A stretch of DNA of 64,000 bases from Alistipes communis (GCF_006542665.1 NZ_AP019735.1:1674001-1738000); one strand, 5' to 3'. Counted from the stretch's first letter, positions 33,870 to 44,845 are shown. The notes: a model not told the origin generated them from the sequence alone. Numbers and translations: made by a program.

Positions 33870-36842
33870 ATGAAACTAACGAAATGGATGGCTGCAACCG
33901 CGCTGTTCCTGTCCTTTGGCGTTGCCGGTTGTACCGACGACATTACCGACGAGGTGAGCCAATTGACACGCAATACCGACGAGGTGAGTGTGGCTTATAA
34001 TAAGGATGCGACCGCCCGGATCTCGGTCCGTGTGCCGGGGGCATGGTCCGCATCGGTGGCATGTAAGGACGCCGCAGGGCAGGAGACGGCGGCCTGGTTG
34101 CGACTCGATCCCGCCGAAGGGGTCGGCAACGGCAAGGATTACCAGTGGATCACGGCGATCGCCGACCGCAACCTCGGCGGCGAGCGCGAAGCCGTGATTA
34201 CGATCGTGGGCGCTACGCGCGGCGATGCCGTCGAGGTGAAGGTCACGCAGGACGACGGTACCTTCACGGTGAAAAAACCCGTGCTTTCGGGCGACCTGAA
34301 AGCCAATGTCGCATCGAATGCGCTGCTGGCCGTGGAGTACGACAAGGCGAAGGGCGGCGAACCCGTCGAGATGACCTTTACGTTCGACGGCGACAATCGC
34401 GGGCTGGCGATCAAGAACTACACGGGAACGATCGAAGGCGAGGGCAGCGGCAAGATCGAATTGCCGATCACGGGAACCCCCTCCGATATCGGCGTGGTGA
34501 AACTCAACATGAAAATGACCATCGAGGGCAAGACGATCTTCGACGACGTGATTTCGCTCAATATCCAGTCCGAGAATTTCATCTTCTCGATGGACTTCGG
34601 CAAATTCGTCTGGGGCGGCGACCTGATGGCCAATAAGAAGGGCAAGTGTCCCGGCGGGAAACAGGTTTCCGGTCAGGATATTACGGGCCTCGAAGAGGCC
34701 GACGGCGAGGTCTCGGTGGGAACCGACGGCGCGGGCGACGCCTTCAAGTCGCTGGGTGAGACCTACCGCATCAACCGCGATCTGGTCGGTTGGCAGGGAG
34801 AGCGTGTCTACGAACACCCGGGTTACATCAAGCTCGGAACGGGCAGCAACAACGGTTGGATTCAGACGCCGAAAATGGACAAACTCTCTTCGGCGCCGCA
34901 GACCGTCGTCGTGTCGTTCGACATCTCGCTGTACGATAAATCCGACGATCTGATCCTCTTCACGGCCGAAGGCGCAGGTTCGGTCGAGGGCGGCGGCAAC
35001 ATCTCGCTGCCGACCTTCTCGGGCTGGGCGAACGCCAAGTGGACGACCTGCACGTTCGTGGTCAACGGCGCCACTTCGGCCACGTCGTTCAAGTGGGCGT
35101 CGACCAAGACGGACGGCAAGGGCCGTTTCGTGCTGGACAACATCTCGGTGATGTCGTCCGCCGTCAAGGAGCGCACCGAACCGTTGGAGAAGGTCGATGC
35201 GGAACGGATTCTCTATACGAGCGGAGCGAATTCGATCGAGGTGGAGTGGCCGGGCGTCGCCGACGCGACGGGTTATGAAGTAGCCCTCGTGCCGCAGGAG
35301 AACCCCTCGTTCGTGAACAAGGCGGTGGTTCCCGCCGCAGAGGGAGTCGACGATGTTTTCTCGCACGAATTTACCGACTTGCAGCCGGGATTCTACATCT
35401 TCGAGATCGTCGCGCTCTACGAGCCGAATCCCGAGTTCGATTCGGAGAAGGTCTCCGTCCTGCTCGGTACCGAAGGCTTCCTGGCCGGCCCGTTGAAGAC
35501 GCCCGAGGCGACCGCTTCGGCGACGTCGTATGCGGTGACGATCAGTTGGGAGACGGTGAGCGGCGCGAGCGGCTACAAGGCCGTGCTCAAAGAGGCCGGT
35601 GCCGTGGTGAAGGAGCAGAGCGTGGATGCCGACGCGCTGTCGTGCACCTTCGGCGAACTGACGCCCGACCGTGACTATGCCGTTGCGGTGCAGGCGCTCT
35701 ACGAGAGCAAGCCCGAATACAATTCGGAGTTCACGGCCGACATCGCCGTGCATACGCCGGCGTTGCTGACCCGCCCTGTCGTGCATCTCTACGACGGATT
35801 CGAGGTGACGCACAACATGGCCATCGTCGAGTGGGATATCGACGCGGCGCAGCAGTCCGACACCAAGACGTCGCTCCAGCTGCTCGAAGGGTCGAAACTG
35901 ATCTACAACTTCTCGAAGTGGGGGCTGCCCAGCGCCAAATACAAATTCCCGCGCTTCGTATTCGGCGGTCTCAAAGCGAATACGACCTACACGGCGCGCA
36001 TTCAGCGCATCTCGGCCGACGCCTCCAAGTTCGGCGATTCGGAGTGGGGTGAATATACCTTCACTACGACGGCGAAGGAGGATCATTCCGACTGTCTCTT
36101 CTATGCTGATTTCAACGAACATTGGTGGGGCGGCAACGGTGCGGCCATCGCATTCGGCATGTATCCCAAGACGGAGAAGGACGATCTGACGGGCGACCTG
36201 ACCCAGTTGGCCTATACGTCCGGCACGCCGGTCAAGAACATGCCCAACCCCAACAGCGGTTGCGGCGCGGTGCCGGCCGATTACCACCGGCTCTTCCTTT
36301 CGCAGTGGGACGCTTCGAAGCTGCCTACGGCGACGGAGGATTACATGCTGCGTTCGTATCTGACCGCAGGTATCCTGAAATTCGGTTCTACGGAGAACAA
36401 CGGCTACATGCCGATTCCGTATATGACCTCGTTGACCGGTCCGACGACCGTGGTGCTGACTTTCAAGTCGTCGCCCTATTGCGAACCGAACACTTCGACA
36501 GGCGATCTGGAAGTCGGTAATGCTGTCCTGGATGGCCGTGAAGGCGTCTGGGTGCGTCTGAAAGAGGCCGACGGTGCGAAGATCGTCAAGGCGGACGGTG
36601 TCGCCGTCGCAGCGGAAAATGCGACGGACGTTCTGGTGAAGCACAAACTCCCGGCCGAATACGGTGCCAACAGCAAGAAGTGCTTCGAGTTTACCGACCA
36701 CGAGGTCGTGATCGAAGGCGTGACGGCCAAAACGCTGATTCAGATCTATACCAAACTGTATAAGGCGACGGCCGAGTACGACAAATACAATACGCCGGGC
36801 GACCGTGCCTGGATCGACGACGTGATCGTCAAGAAACAGTAA
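33870..36842 (+). CDS. Large multidomain surface lipoprotein with BACON-like, Fn3-like and duplicated binding modules
   Basis: The 990-residue protein has a lipobox (GVAGCTDD) and a BACON-like domain (about 40-130). A beta-module (about 235-430), two Fn3-like domains (about 445-640), a further Ig-like domain and a second copy of the module (about 750-990) follow. Both modules share D-F-x-WGG near the start, an EHPGYIKLG or TAGILKFG strand, NNG, and a final LDNI or IDDV strand. A single copy occurs in the locus-2 lipoprotein at 54152-55837. By position and build it could be a SusE/F-like ligand-binding partner of locus 1. It is divergent from susC, and a strong terminator follows. Confidence 0.8.
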   Translation: MKLTKWMAATALFLSFGVAGCTDDITDEVSQLTRNTDEVSVAYNKDATARISVRVPGAWSASVACKDAAGQETAAWLRLDPAEGVGNGKDYQWITAIADRNLGGEREAVITIVGATRGDAVEVKVTQDDGTFTVKKPVLSGDLKANVASNALLAVEYDKAKGGEPVEMTFTFDGDNRGLAIKNYTGTIEGEGSGKIELPITGTPSDIGVVKLNMKMTIEGKTIFDDVISLNIQSENFIFSMDFGKFVWGGDLMANKKGKCPGGKQVSGQDITGLEEADGEVSVGTDGAGDAFKSLGETYRINRDLVGWQGERVYEHPGYIKLGTGSNNGWIQTPKMDKLSSAPQTVVVSFDISLYDKSDDLILFTAEGAGSVEGGGNISLPTFSGWANAKWTTCTFVVNGATSATSFKWASTKTDGKGRFVLDNISVMSSAVKERTEPLEKVDAERILYTSGANSIEVEWPGVADATGYEVALVPQENPSFVNKAVVPAAEGVDDVFSHEFTDLQPGFYIFEIVALYEPNPEFDSEKVSVLLGTEGFLAGPLKTPEATASATSYAVTISWETVSGASGYKAVLKEAGAVVKEQSVDADALSCTFGELTPDRDYAVAVQALYESKPEYNSEFTADIAVHTPALLTRPVVHLYDGFEVTHNMAIVEWDIDAAQQSDTKTSLQLLEGSKLIYNFSKWGLPSAKYKFPRFVFGGLKANTTYTARIQRISADASKFGDSEWGEYTFTTTAKEDHSDCLFYADFNEHWWGGNGAAIAFGMYPKTEKDDLTGDLTQLAYTSGTPVKNMPNPNSGCGAVPADYHRLFLSQWDASKLPTATEDYMLRSYLTAGILKFGSTENNGYMPIPYMTSLTGPTTVVLTFKSSPYCEPNTSTGDLEVGNAVLDGREGVWVRLKEADGAKIVKADGVAVAAENATDVLVKHKLPAEYGANSKKCFEFTDHEVVIEGVTAKTLIQIYTKLYKATAEYDKYNTPGDRAWIDDVIVKKQ

Positions 36843-36871
36843 ACGCCCTCTCTTTTTAGCGGTTTTCGCGG

Positions 36872-36902
36872 CGGACGGCCCTTTGGGTCGTCCGCTTTTT
36901 TG
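36872..36902 (+). terminator. Terminator of the large surface lipoprotein gene
   Basis: The 11-bp stem GCGGACGGCCC / GGGTCGTCCGC (one G-T pair) with loop TTT is followed by six T. Confidence 0.92.
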
Positions 36903-36963
36903 CGGGTGCGGGTGCCCGTGCGGAAAATATCGGCCGGAGATTCCGGCCGTGAGAGACAGAGCG

Positions 36964-37027
36964 ACGTTGTCGATAAGCCAAATGGGCAGAGCCGCGCTTG
37001 TTCGGACTATGCCGAGGCGAGAAAACG
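36964..37027 (+). repeat. Hairpin repeat, promoterless copy
   Basis: GATAAGCCAAATGGGCAGAG, a degenerate centre CCGCGCTTGTTCGG, then ACTATGCCGAGGCG and AGAAAACG. The centre looks like a chimera of the two hairpin types seen at 44.9-45.1 kb. Confidence 0.65.
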
Positions 37028-37048
37028 AAGAGAGAAAATCAACGCTTT

Positions 37049-37080
37049 TTTGCAGAACTCGTCGATATTTACTATATTTA
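37049..37080 (+). promoter_or_regulatory. Promoter of the DeoR-family regulator
   Basis: TTTG (37049-37052), a 20-nt spacer and TATATTTA (37073-37080, one base off consensus), 27 bp before the start. Confidence 0.65.
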
Positions 37081-37107
37081 CGCAATTAAAATCGAAACAA
37101 ACCGAAT

Positions 37108-37878
37108 ATGTTGAGCGTAGCCGAAAGACACAAATACATTCTCGATCATCTGAACAAATACGGCTTCGTGCGCATCACCGACGTGGCCAACGAATTGGGC
37201 GTGACGAAGGTGACGATCCGCAAGGACGTCAAGATACTGGAAGCGAAGGGGCTGTTGTACAAGGTACACGGCAGCGCCCGTTCGGCCAATCCCCACGTGG
37301 CGGATACCGACGTCCACGTGAAGGGCAATGTCAACCGCGAGGAGAAGGAGCGCATCGCCCGGAAGGCGGTCGAACTGCTCAACGACAACGATTCGATCAT
37401 CATGGCTTCGGGATCGACGATCTATGCGTTCGCCGAGGCGATCAAGCGCGAGTTCCGCTCGCATCTCAACGTGGTGACCACGTTCCTCAAAACCTCGGTG
37501 CTGCTCAACGACGTCGAGGAGATCAACGTCGTGCAGCTGGGCGGGTGCGTCCACAAGAAGTCGTTGTCGGCGATCGGCGGTTACGCCGAGGCGGCGCTGA
37601 GCGATTTCAGCTGCTCGAAGCTCTTCTTCGGGGTCGACGGCATCGATCTGGAACACGGGATCACCACCTCGACGATCGAGGAGGCGAAGCTCACGCAGGT
37701 GATGATGCGCTCGGCGTCGAAGATCATCATTCTGGCCGACTCGTCGAAGTTCGGGCAGCGCGGTTTCGGCCGTATCTGTTCGCTCGAAGAGATCGACGTG
37801 ATCGTGACCGACAGCCGCATTTCGGAGCAGGCGGTCGCCATGGCCGAGGAGGCGGGTGTCGATCTGGTGATCGCATAG
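37108..37878 (+). CDS. DeoR/GlpR family transcriptional regulator
   Basis: The 256-residue protein has a winged helix-turn-helix (about 5-58; ITDVANELGVTKVTIRKDV as recognition region). A DeoR C-terminal sensor domain of the ribose-5-phosphate-isomerase-like fold (about 75-235) contains IIMASGSTIYAFAEAI and FGVDGIDLEHGITT. Family members usually respond to phosphorylated sugars. It sits just downstream of locus 1 on its own promoter. Control of locus 1, or of a sugar-phosphate pathway, is a reasonable but untested inference. Confidence 0.92.
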   Translation: MLSVAERHKYILDHLNKYGFVRITDVANELGVTKVTIRKDVKILEAKGLLYKVHGSARSANPHVADTDVHVKGNVNREEKERIARKAVELLNDNDSIIMASGSTIYAFAEAIKREFRSHLNVVTTFLKTSVLLNDVEEINVVQLGGCVHKKSLSAIGGYAEAALSDFSCSKLFFGVDGIDLEHGITTSTIEEAKLTQVMMRSASKIIILADSSKFGQRGFGRICSLEEIDVIVTDSRISEQAVAMAEEAGVDLVIA

Positions 37879-37919
37879 GGCGGAGCCGCACTGCGCGGCG
37901 GTATGCTTCCGGGTAAATT

Positions 37920-37959
37920 GGAAACGCCCCTTTGCAGCTCTCTGCAAAGGGGCGTTTCC
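37920..37959. terminator. Bidirectional terminator between the DeoR gene and eno
   Basis: The perfect 18-bp stem GGAAACGCCCCTTTGCAG and its complement have loop CTCT, between convergent genes. Confidence 0.88.
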
Positions 37960-37992
37960 CGTCGCACGGCGGCGGAACCGCTGCGAGACGGT

Positions 37993-39282
<1,290 letters not shown>

Positions 39283-39467
39283 AGTCGTATTGTTTTTTGC
39301 GTTTGTTTTATTTGTTAATTATCAATTTGATAACGGAATCGTCCGCCGGTTTATTGTGCGGCGGGGAGACCTTTTCGCGCTTTTCGTGCGGCGACAGAGC
39401 ACCGGACGGTGCGCTCTGCATCGTCGTGTGCAATGCGTGTGCCGAATCGGGGCTGCGGGGCGGGAAT

Positions 39468-40694
39468 TCAGCCGGCGAACGGCGCGTCGTTGACGAGCAG
39501 CGACGAATCGCCGTAGCTCAGGAACCGGAAATCGTTCCGGAGGGCATAGTCATAAATTCTGTGCCAATCTTCGCCGACGTAGGCCGAAACCAGCAGCAGC
39601 AGGGTCGATTTGGGCTGGTGGAAATTGGTGACGATCGCCCGCACGATGCGCCAGCGGTAGCCCAGCGGTGCGATCATGATCTGCGTCGAGGCTTTCAGCG
39701 TGCCGAGGTCGTTCCGCTCCATGTAGGCCAGCAGTTCTTCCAGCGCTTCGCGGCCGGTGTAGGAGGCCGGGATGTCGTAGAGTTCCCATTGGCCGACCGC
39801 GCGCATTTCGTCGGGCGATCCTTCGCGCCGGATGCGCCAGGCCAGCGCCGCCAGCGATTCGAGCGTGCGTACCGAGGTGGTGCCCACGGCGACGATGTGG
39901 CCCCAGCGGTGCAACAGCCGTTCGACGGTCGTGCGGCGGATCTCGAAATGTTCGGTGTGCATCGCGTGGCGGCAGGCGTCGTCGTCCTTGACGGGAAGGA
40001 AGGTGCCGGCTCCGACGTGGAGCGTCACCTCTTCGAACTCGACGCCTGCGGCGCCGAGCGACGCGATCAGTTCGGGGGTGAAGTGCAGTCCCGCCGTCGG
40101 CGCGGCCACCGAACCTTCGAATTTGGAGTAGACGGTCTGGTAGCGCGTGTAGTCGATCTGCTGGCTGTCGCGGTTCAGGTAGGGCGGAATCGGAATCCGT
40201 CCCAGCAGTTCGAGCAGCTCTCCGAACGTGAGGTCGGCCTCCCACTCGAACCGCACGATCTGCTCGCGGCCGCCGGTGCCCGTGCGGTAGGCGCGCAGTT
40301 GCTGCGGGGTGCCGTCGAGCGTGAAGTCGATCACGAGCGCTCCTTCCTTCCACTTTTTGAGATTGCCCACGATACAGCTCCATGCGCACTTCCCCTTGAC
40401 GGCGAAGGCGCGTTCGTAGTCGGCCGGCGCGTGGGGTTCGAGGCAGAAGACCTCGATGCGGGCGCCCGAAGGCTTGTGCATGATGATGCGTGCGCGGATG
40501 ACCTTCGTATTGTTGAAGACCAGCATCGCCCCCTCGGGCAGCTCTTCGCCCAGCCGGTCGAAGCGGCTCTCCGAGATCGCGCCGTTGCGGTAGACGAGCA
40601 GCTTGGAGGCGGAGCGTTCGGCCAGCGGGAATTTGGCGATGCGCTCGTCGGGCAGATCGTAGTCGAATTGGTTGATGTCGATATGGCGTTCCAT
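39468..40694 (-). CDS. queA: S-adenosylmethionine:tRNA ribosyltransferase-isomerase
   Basis: The 408-residue enzyme transfers and isomerises the ribosyl moiety of SAM to preQ1 in tRNA, forming epoxyqueuosine. Typical motifs are FDYDLPDERIAKFPLAER, VFNNTKVIRARI, SVAAPTAGLHFTPEL, EVTLHVGAGTFLPV and GTTSVRTLESL. It is about 60 residues longer than the classical 340-350, as in one Bacteroidota group. The extra length lies in the middle region. The start MERHIDINQ (ATG complementary to 40692-40694) was chosen; an upstream in-frame extension crosses the promoter. No other queuosine gene is in the window. Confidence 0.93.
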   Translation of the reverse strand: MERHIDINQFDYDLPDERIAKFPLAERSASKLLVYRNGAISESRFDRLGEELPEGAMLVFNNTKVIRARIIMHKPSGARIEVFCLEPHAPADYERAFAVKGKCAWSCIVGNLKKWKEGALVIDFTLDGTPQQLRAYRTGTGGREQIVRFEWEADLTFGELLELLGRIPIPPYLNRDSQQIDYTRYQTVYSKFEGSVAAPTAGLHFTPELIASLGAAGVEFEEVTLHVGAGTFLPVKDDDACRHAMHTEHFEIRRTTVERLLHRWGHIVAVGTTSVRTLESLAALAWRIRREGSPDEMRAVGQWELYDIPASYTGREALEELLAYMERNDLGTLKASTQIMIAPLGYRWRIVRAIVTNFHQPKSTLLLLVSAYVGEDWHRIYDYALRNDFRFLSYGDSSLLVNDAPFAG

Positions 40695-40714
40695 GTTCGG
40701 GCGGTTTACGCCTG

Positions 40715-40847
40715 CAAAATTACAATTTAATCCGCACCGTCGGGTCTTTCCGTCGGGCTTTTCCCGCAAAAAAGTCGCGGCGGTTGCAGCCGGCGGTCCT
40801 TTTTCGACGTACAGACGGTGCGGAGTCGCCGAAAATCGCTACCTTTG
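40715..40847. promoter_or_regulatory. Divergent promoters, queA and the DUF4252-like gene
   Basis: TAATTTTG lies on the minus strand at 40715-40722 and TACCTTTG on the plus strand at 40840-40847. Each is 20-30 bp before its start codon. -33 elements are not evident. Confidence 0.6.
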
Positions 40848-40873
40848 CAACCGTACAATCAACTCTGTCCGTG

Positions 40874-41434
40874 ATGAAACGAGTACTCCTGACGGCGGTC
40901 GCGCTCTTGTTCGGCGCCGCTGCGTTCGCCCAGCCGTCGGCCTCGGTCGAGACGCTGGCGCGGAAATACGCCGACCGCGACGGTGCGCTAGTCATGCGGC
41001 TCGACAGTACGATGGTCGGCCTGGTGAAGTTGCGCGTGGCCGCGCTGCCCGATTCGTTGCGGCGTTCCGCGGCACTGCTGGACAAGGTGAGCGGCATGAC
41101 CAACATCATGCTGATGACTGGACTGGCGCGCACGCTCGATCCCGCCGCCGATACGACGGCTTTCGTGCGGCTGGAAAGCGATTTCCGCGCCGACATGGCC
41201 GCACTGACGGCCGAACCCGCGCGCAGGCGGCTGTTCCGCGAACGGGAGGCGGGCGTGGAGGTCGCGGGCTATTACTTGGCCGCGCCTTCGGGCGAGGCCG
41301 AACTGGTGCTGGTCGTTTCGGGAGGCGGCAACGAGGCGCTGTGCGTGCTCGGCGGCCGTTTCGGCGAGGAGGAGGCCCTGCGTTTGGCGACGATGCAGCG
41401 CGAGCACCTGCTCGGTCGCGGCGGTACGCGATAG
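40874..41434 (+). CDS. DUF4252-like exported protein
   Basis: The 186-residue protein has a signal peptide (about 1-19, AAAFAQ). A helix-rich body follows with SVETLARKYADRDGALVMRL and a strand region VEVAGYYLAAPSGEAELVLVV. The pattern resembles DUF4252 proteins of Bacteroidota, which are secreted and of unknown function. ATG 40874 was chosen because the signal peptide starts there and the TACCTTTG box lies just upstream. The family assignment is moderate. Confidence 0.65.
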   Translation: MKRVLLTAVALLFGAAAFAQPSASVETLARKYADRDGALVMRLDSTMVGLVKLRVAALPDSLRRSAALLDKVSGMTNIMLMTGLARTLDPAADTTAFVRLESDFRADMAALTAEPARRRLFREREAGVEVAGYYLAAPSGEAELVLVVSGGGNEALCVLGGRFGEEEALRLATMQREHLLGRGGTR

Positions 41435-41496
41435 GGCCAGACGGGCGACGGAACGGAAAAACCTCGCCGTCTTTTCCGCGTGTCGTGAAAAATCGT

Positions 41497-41504
41497 TACT
41501 TTTG
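41497..41504 (+). promoter_or_regulatory. Promoter -7 element of nadB
   Basis: TACTTTTG lies 23 bp before the nadB start, with TTTC at 41473-41476 as a weak -33. Confidence 0.6.
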
Positions 41505-41527
41505 TGCCACTTAATCGTACTTTTGAG

Positions 41528-43096
41528 ATGCAAACCGATTTTCTGGTGATAGGTTCCGGTGCGGCGGGTCTGAGCTTCGCGCTCAAAGCGGCCGAACACG
41601 GCCGTGTCACCGTCGTCACCAAAGGCGAATTGGACGAGTGCAACACCAACTATGCGCAGGGCGGTATCTGTTCGGTGACGTATGCCCCCGACACGTTCGA
41701 AAAACACATCCGCGATACGCTGGTGTGCGGCGCCGGAAAATGCGATCCGGCCGCCGTGGAGCTGGTGGTGCGCCGTGCTCCCGAGCTGATCCGCGACCTG
41801 ATCGCATGGGGCACGCGCTTCGACAAGACGCCCGACGGGCGGTTCGAGCTGAACCGCGAGGGGGGCCACTCGGAGCACCGCATCCTGCACTACGAGGACC
41901 TGACGGGCGCCGAGATCGAACGTGCGCTGGTGGCTTCGGTGCGGCGTCATCCCAACATCACCCTGCTGGAACGGCACTACGCCGTCGACCTGCTGACGCA
42001 GCATCACCTGGGCGAGTTCGTCACGCGCCACACGCGGGGCGTCACCTGCTTCGGCGCCTATGTGCTCGATCTGATGACGAATGCGATCGAAACCGTGCTG
42101 GCGAAGTTCACCGTAGTGGCTGCCGGCGGTTGCGGCAACGTCTATTCGACCACGACCAATCCCGTGGTGGCTACCGGCGACGGCATCGCCATGTGCCACC
42201 GGGCGAAGGCCATCACGGAGAACATGGAGTACATCCAGTTCCACCCCACGTCGCTCTACAATCCGGGCGAACGCCCGTCGTTTCTCATCACGGAGGCGAT
42301 GCGCGGCTTCGGTGCCATCCTGCGCCTGCAAAACGGCGAGGAGTTCATGGACAAGTACCATCCGATGAAGTCGCTCGCGCCGCGCGACGTGGTGGCGCGT
42401 TCGATCTACCGCGAGATGCAGCTGCACGGCCAGGAGTTCGTCTATCTGGACGTGACGCACAAACCCGCCGACGCGATCCGCAGCCACTTCCCCAATATCT
42501 ACGAGAAGTGTCTCTCGATCGGTATCGACATCACGAAGGACTGGATTCCCGTCACGCCCGCGGCGCACTACTGCTGCGGCGGGGTGAAGGTCTCGACCGA
42601 CGGCGAGACCTCCATCCGCCGGCTCTATGCGCTGGGCGAAACCTCCTGCACGGGGCTGCACGGCGCCAACCGGCTGGCCTCCAATTCGCTCATCGAGGCG
42701 GTGGTCTACGCCGACCAGGCGGCGCGCCATGCCGTGGCGCAGCTGGATCGGGTCACGATCCAGGAGGGTATTCCCGACTGGAATTTCGAGGGAACGGCCA
42801 CGGCCGAGGAGATGCTGCTCGTGATCCAGTCGAAGCGCGAGTTGCAGCAGATCATGTCCAACTACGTGGGCATCATCCGTTCGAATCTCTACCTCAAACG
42901 CGCCATGCGCCGTCTGGAAACGCTCTGGCACGAGACGGAGGAGCTCTACGGCAAGACGACGCCCAACCGCGAGTTGTGCGAACTGCGCAACATGATTACG
43001 GTCGCCTACCTTATTATCAAGCAGGGGCGCGAGTTGAAGGAGTCGGTCGGCTGCCACTACAATACGGACTATCCGCCCGAGACGGCGGCCGAGTGA
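41528..43096 (+). CDS. nadB: L-aspartate oxidase
   Basis: The 522-residue flavoprotein oxidises L-aspartate to iminoaspartate, the first step of NAD synthesis. Motifs are VIGSGAAGLSFALKAAEHG (FAD-binding Rossmann), NTNYAQGGI, the active-site segment GGHSEHRILHYEDLTG, IQFHPTSLYNPGERPSFL and YALGETSCTGLHGANRLASN. A helical C-terminal domain follows (about 420-522). The ATG at 41528 was chosen; an upstream GTG overlaps the promoter box. nadA and nadC are not adjacent, so the pathway is dispersed in this genome. Confidence 0.96.
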   Translation: MQTDFLVIGSGAAGLSFALKAAEHGRVTVVTKGELDECNTNYAQGGICSVTYAPDTFEKHIRDTLVCGAGKCDPAAVELVVRRAPELIRDLIAWGTRFDKTPDGRFELNREGGHSEHRILHYEDLTGAEIERALVASVRRHPNITLLERHYAVDLLTQHHLGEFVTRHTRGVTCFGAYVLDLMTNAIETVLAKFTVVAAGGCGNVYSTTTNPVVATGDGIAMCHRAKAITENMEYIQFHPTSLYNPGERPSFLITEAMRGFGAILRLQNGEEFMDKYHPMKSLAPRDVVARSIYREMQLHGQEFVYLDVTHKPADAIRSHFPNIYEKCLSIGIDITKDWIPVTPAAHYCCGGVKVSTDGETSIRRLYALGETSCTGLHGANRLASNSLIEAVVYADQAARHAVAQLDRVTIQEGIPDWNFEGTATAEEMLLVIQSKRELQQIMSNYVGIIRSNLYLKRAMRRLETLWHETEELYGKTTPNRELCELRNMITVAYLIIKQGRELKESVGCHYNTDYPPETAAE

Positions 43097-43206
43097 AGCG
43101 AGCGGCGGATGCCGGCGCGGTTTCCCGCAAAGACGGGAGCCGGAATAGAAACAGTTGACAATGGAATAGCAGGGAGCAGCGGTTCGCCGCTCCCGACCGT
43201 AACGAT

Positions 43207-44790
43207 ATGACTTTACAGGAAGAGATCACCCGGCGGCGGACGTTCGCCATCATTTCGCACCCCGACGCCGGCAAGACGACCCTTACCGAGAAGTTGCTGC
43301 TCTTCGGCGGCGCGATCCACGTGGCGGGCGCCGTCAAGAGCAACAAGATCAAGAAGGGCGCGACGTCCGATTTCATGGAGATCGAACGGCAGCGCGGCAT
43401 CTCGGTGGCCACCTCCGTCATGGGATTCGAGTATAACGGAGTGAAGATCAATATTCTCGATACGCCCGGCCACGAGGATTTCGCCGAGGACACCTACCGC
43501 ACGCTGACGGCCGTCGATTCGGTCATCATCGTCATCGACGGCGCCAAGGGCGTCGAGCAGCAGACGCGCCGCCTGATGGAGGTGTGCCGGATGCGCAAGA
43601 CGCCGGTGATGGTCTTCATCAACAAGCTGGACCGCCCGTGCAAGGACCCCTTCGACCTGCTGGACGAGGTGGAGCGCGAGTTGCGCATCAAAGTACGTCC
43701 GCTGGCCTTTCCGATCTCCAACGGCCCGACGTTCAAGGGCGTTTACAACATCTATGCGCACGGTCTGTCGCTCTTCACCTCCGACGAGCGGCAGACGGCT
43801 ACGGCGTCGACCGTCGAAATCCGCGATCTGGCTGCACCGGAGCTCGACGCGCATGTGGGCGAGCGCTATGCCCGCCAGCTGCGCGAGGATTCGGAACTGA
43901 TCGAGGGCGTCTACGATCCCTTCGACCGCGACGCCTATCTGGCGGGCGATCTGGCGCCGGTCTTCTTCGGCTCGGCGATCAACAATTTCGGCGTGCGCGA
44001 GCTGCTCGAATGTTTCATCGACATCGCCCCCTCGCCGCGCCCCTCGCAGACCGAGACGCGGCGCGTGGAGCCGGCCGAGGAGAAGATGACGGGCTTCGTC
44101 TTCAAGATCCACGCCAACATGGACCCCAACCACCGCGACCGCATCGCCTTCCTGAAAATCTGCTCCGGCCGCTTCGAGCGCAACCGCAACTACCTGCACG
44201 TGCGCAGCGGCAAGCAGCTCAAATTCTCGTCGCCGACGGCCTTCATGGCCGAGAAGAAGTCGGTGATCGACGAGGCCTATCCGGGCGATATCGTGGGTCT
44301 GCACGACACGGGAACCTTCAAGATCGGCGATACGTTCACCGAAGGCGAGAAGCTCAAATTCACGGGCATTCCCTCGTTCGCTCCCGAGCAGTTCCGTTAT
44401 ATAGAAAACGCCGATCCGCTGAAATTCAAGCAGCTGGCCAAAGGCGTCGATCAGCTGATGGACGAAGGCGTGGCGCAGCTGTTCACGTCGCAGCTCAACG
44501 GCCGGCGCATCATCGGTACGGTCGGCGCGCTGCAATTCGAGGTGATCCAGTACCGCTTGGAACACGAGTACGGCGCCAAGTGCCGCTGGGAGCCGATCTC
44601 GATCTACAAGGCGTGCTGGATCGAAAGCGACGATGCCGGGCAGCTGGCCGATTTCAAGCGCCGCAAGCACACCAACATGGCGGTCGACAAGCACGGCCGC
44701 GACGTCTTTCTGGCCGATACGAGCTATGCGCTGACGCTGGCGCAGGAGAACTTCAAGGAGATCCGCTTCAAGTTCACATCGGAGTTTTAG
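43207..44790 (+). CDS. prfC: Peptide chain release factor 3
   Basis: The 527-residue translational GTPase recycles RF1/RF2 after termination. Motifs are SHPDAGKTTLTEKLL (G1), RQRGISVATSV (G2), DTPGHEDF (G3), NKLDRP (G4) and a GSAINNFG segment (G5 region). The beta-barrel domain II and the RF3-specific domain III follow (LKFKQLAKGVDQLMDEGVAQ). The length is typical. No promoter box is visible in the 110 bp before it, so it may be read through from nadB. Confidence 0.97.
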   Translation: MTLQEEITRRRTFAIISHPDAGKTTLTEKLLLFGGAIHVAGAVKSNKIKKGATSDFMEIERQRGISVATSVMGFEYNGVKINILDTPGHEDFAEDTYRTLTAVDSVIIVIDGAKGVEQQTRRLMEVCRMRKTPVMVFINKLDRPCKDPFDLLDEVERELRIKVRPLAFPISNGPTFKGVYNIYAHGLSLFTSDERQTATASTVEIRDLAAPELDAHVGERYARQLREDSELIEGVYDPFDRDAYLAGDLAPVFFGSAINNFGVRELLECFIDIAPSPRPSQTETRRVEPAEEKMTGFVFKIHANMDPNHRDRIAFLKICSGRFERNRNYLHVRSGKQLKFSSPTAFMAEKKSVIDEAYPGDIVGLHDTGTFKIGDTFTEGEKLKFTGIPSFAPEQFRYIENADPLKFKQLAKGVDQLMDEGVAQLFTSQLNGRRIIGTVGALQFEVIQYRLEHEYGAKCRWEPISIYKACWIESDDAGQLADFKRRKHTNMAVDKHGRDVFLADTSYALTLAQENFKEIRFKFTSEF

Positions 44791-44810
44791 GGTGCGAGGA
44801 TGTGTGTTTT

Positions 44811-44845
44811 AAAACCGTCCGGATTCGTTTCGGACGGTTTTTTTA
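44811..44845 (+). terminator. Terminator of prfC
   Basis: The 11-bp stem AAAACCGTCCG / CGGACGGTTTT has a 9-nt loop and a T run. Confidence 0.92.
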
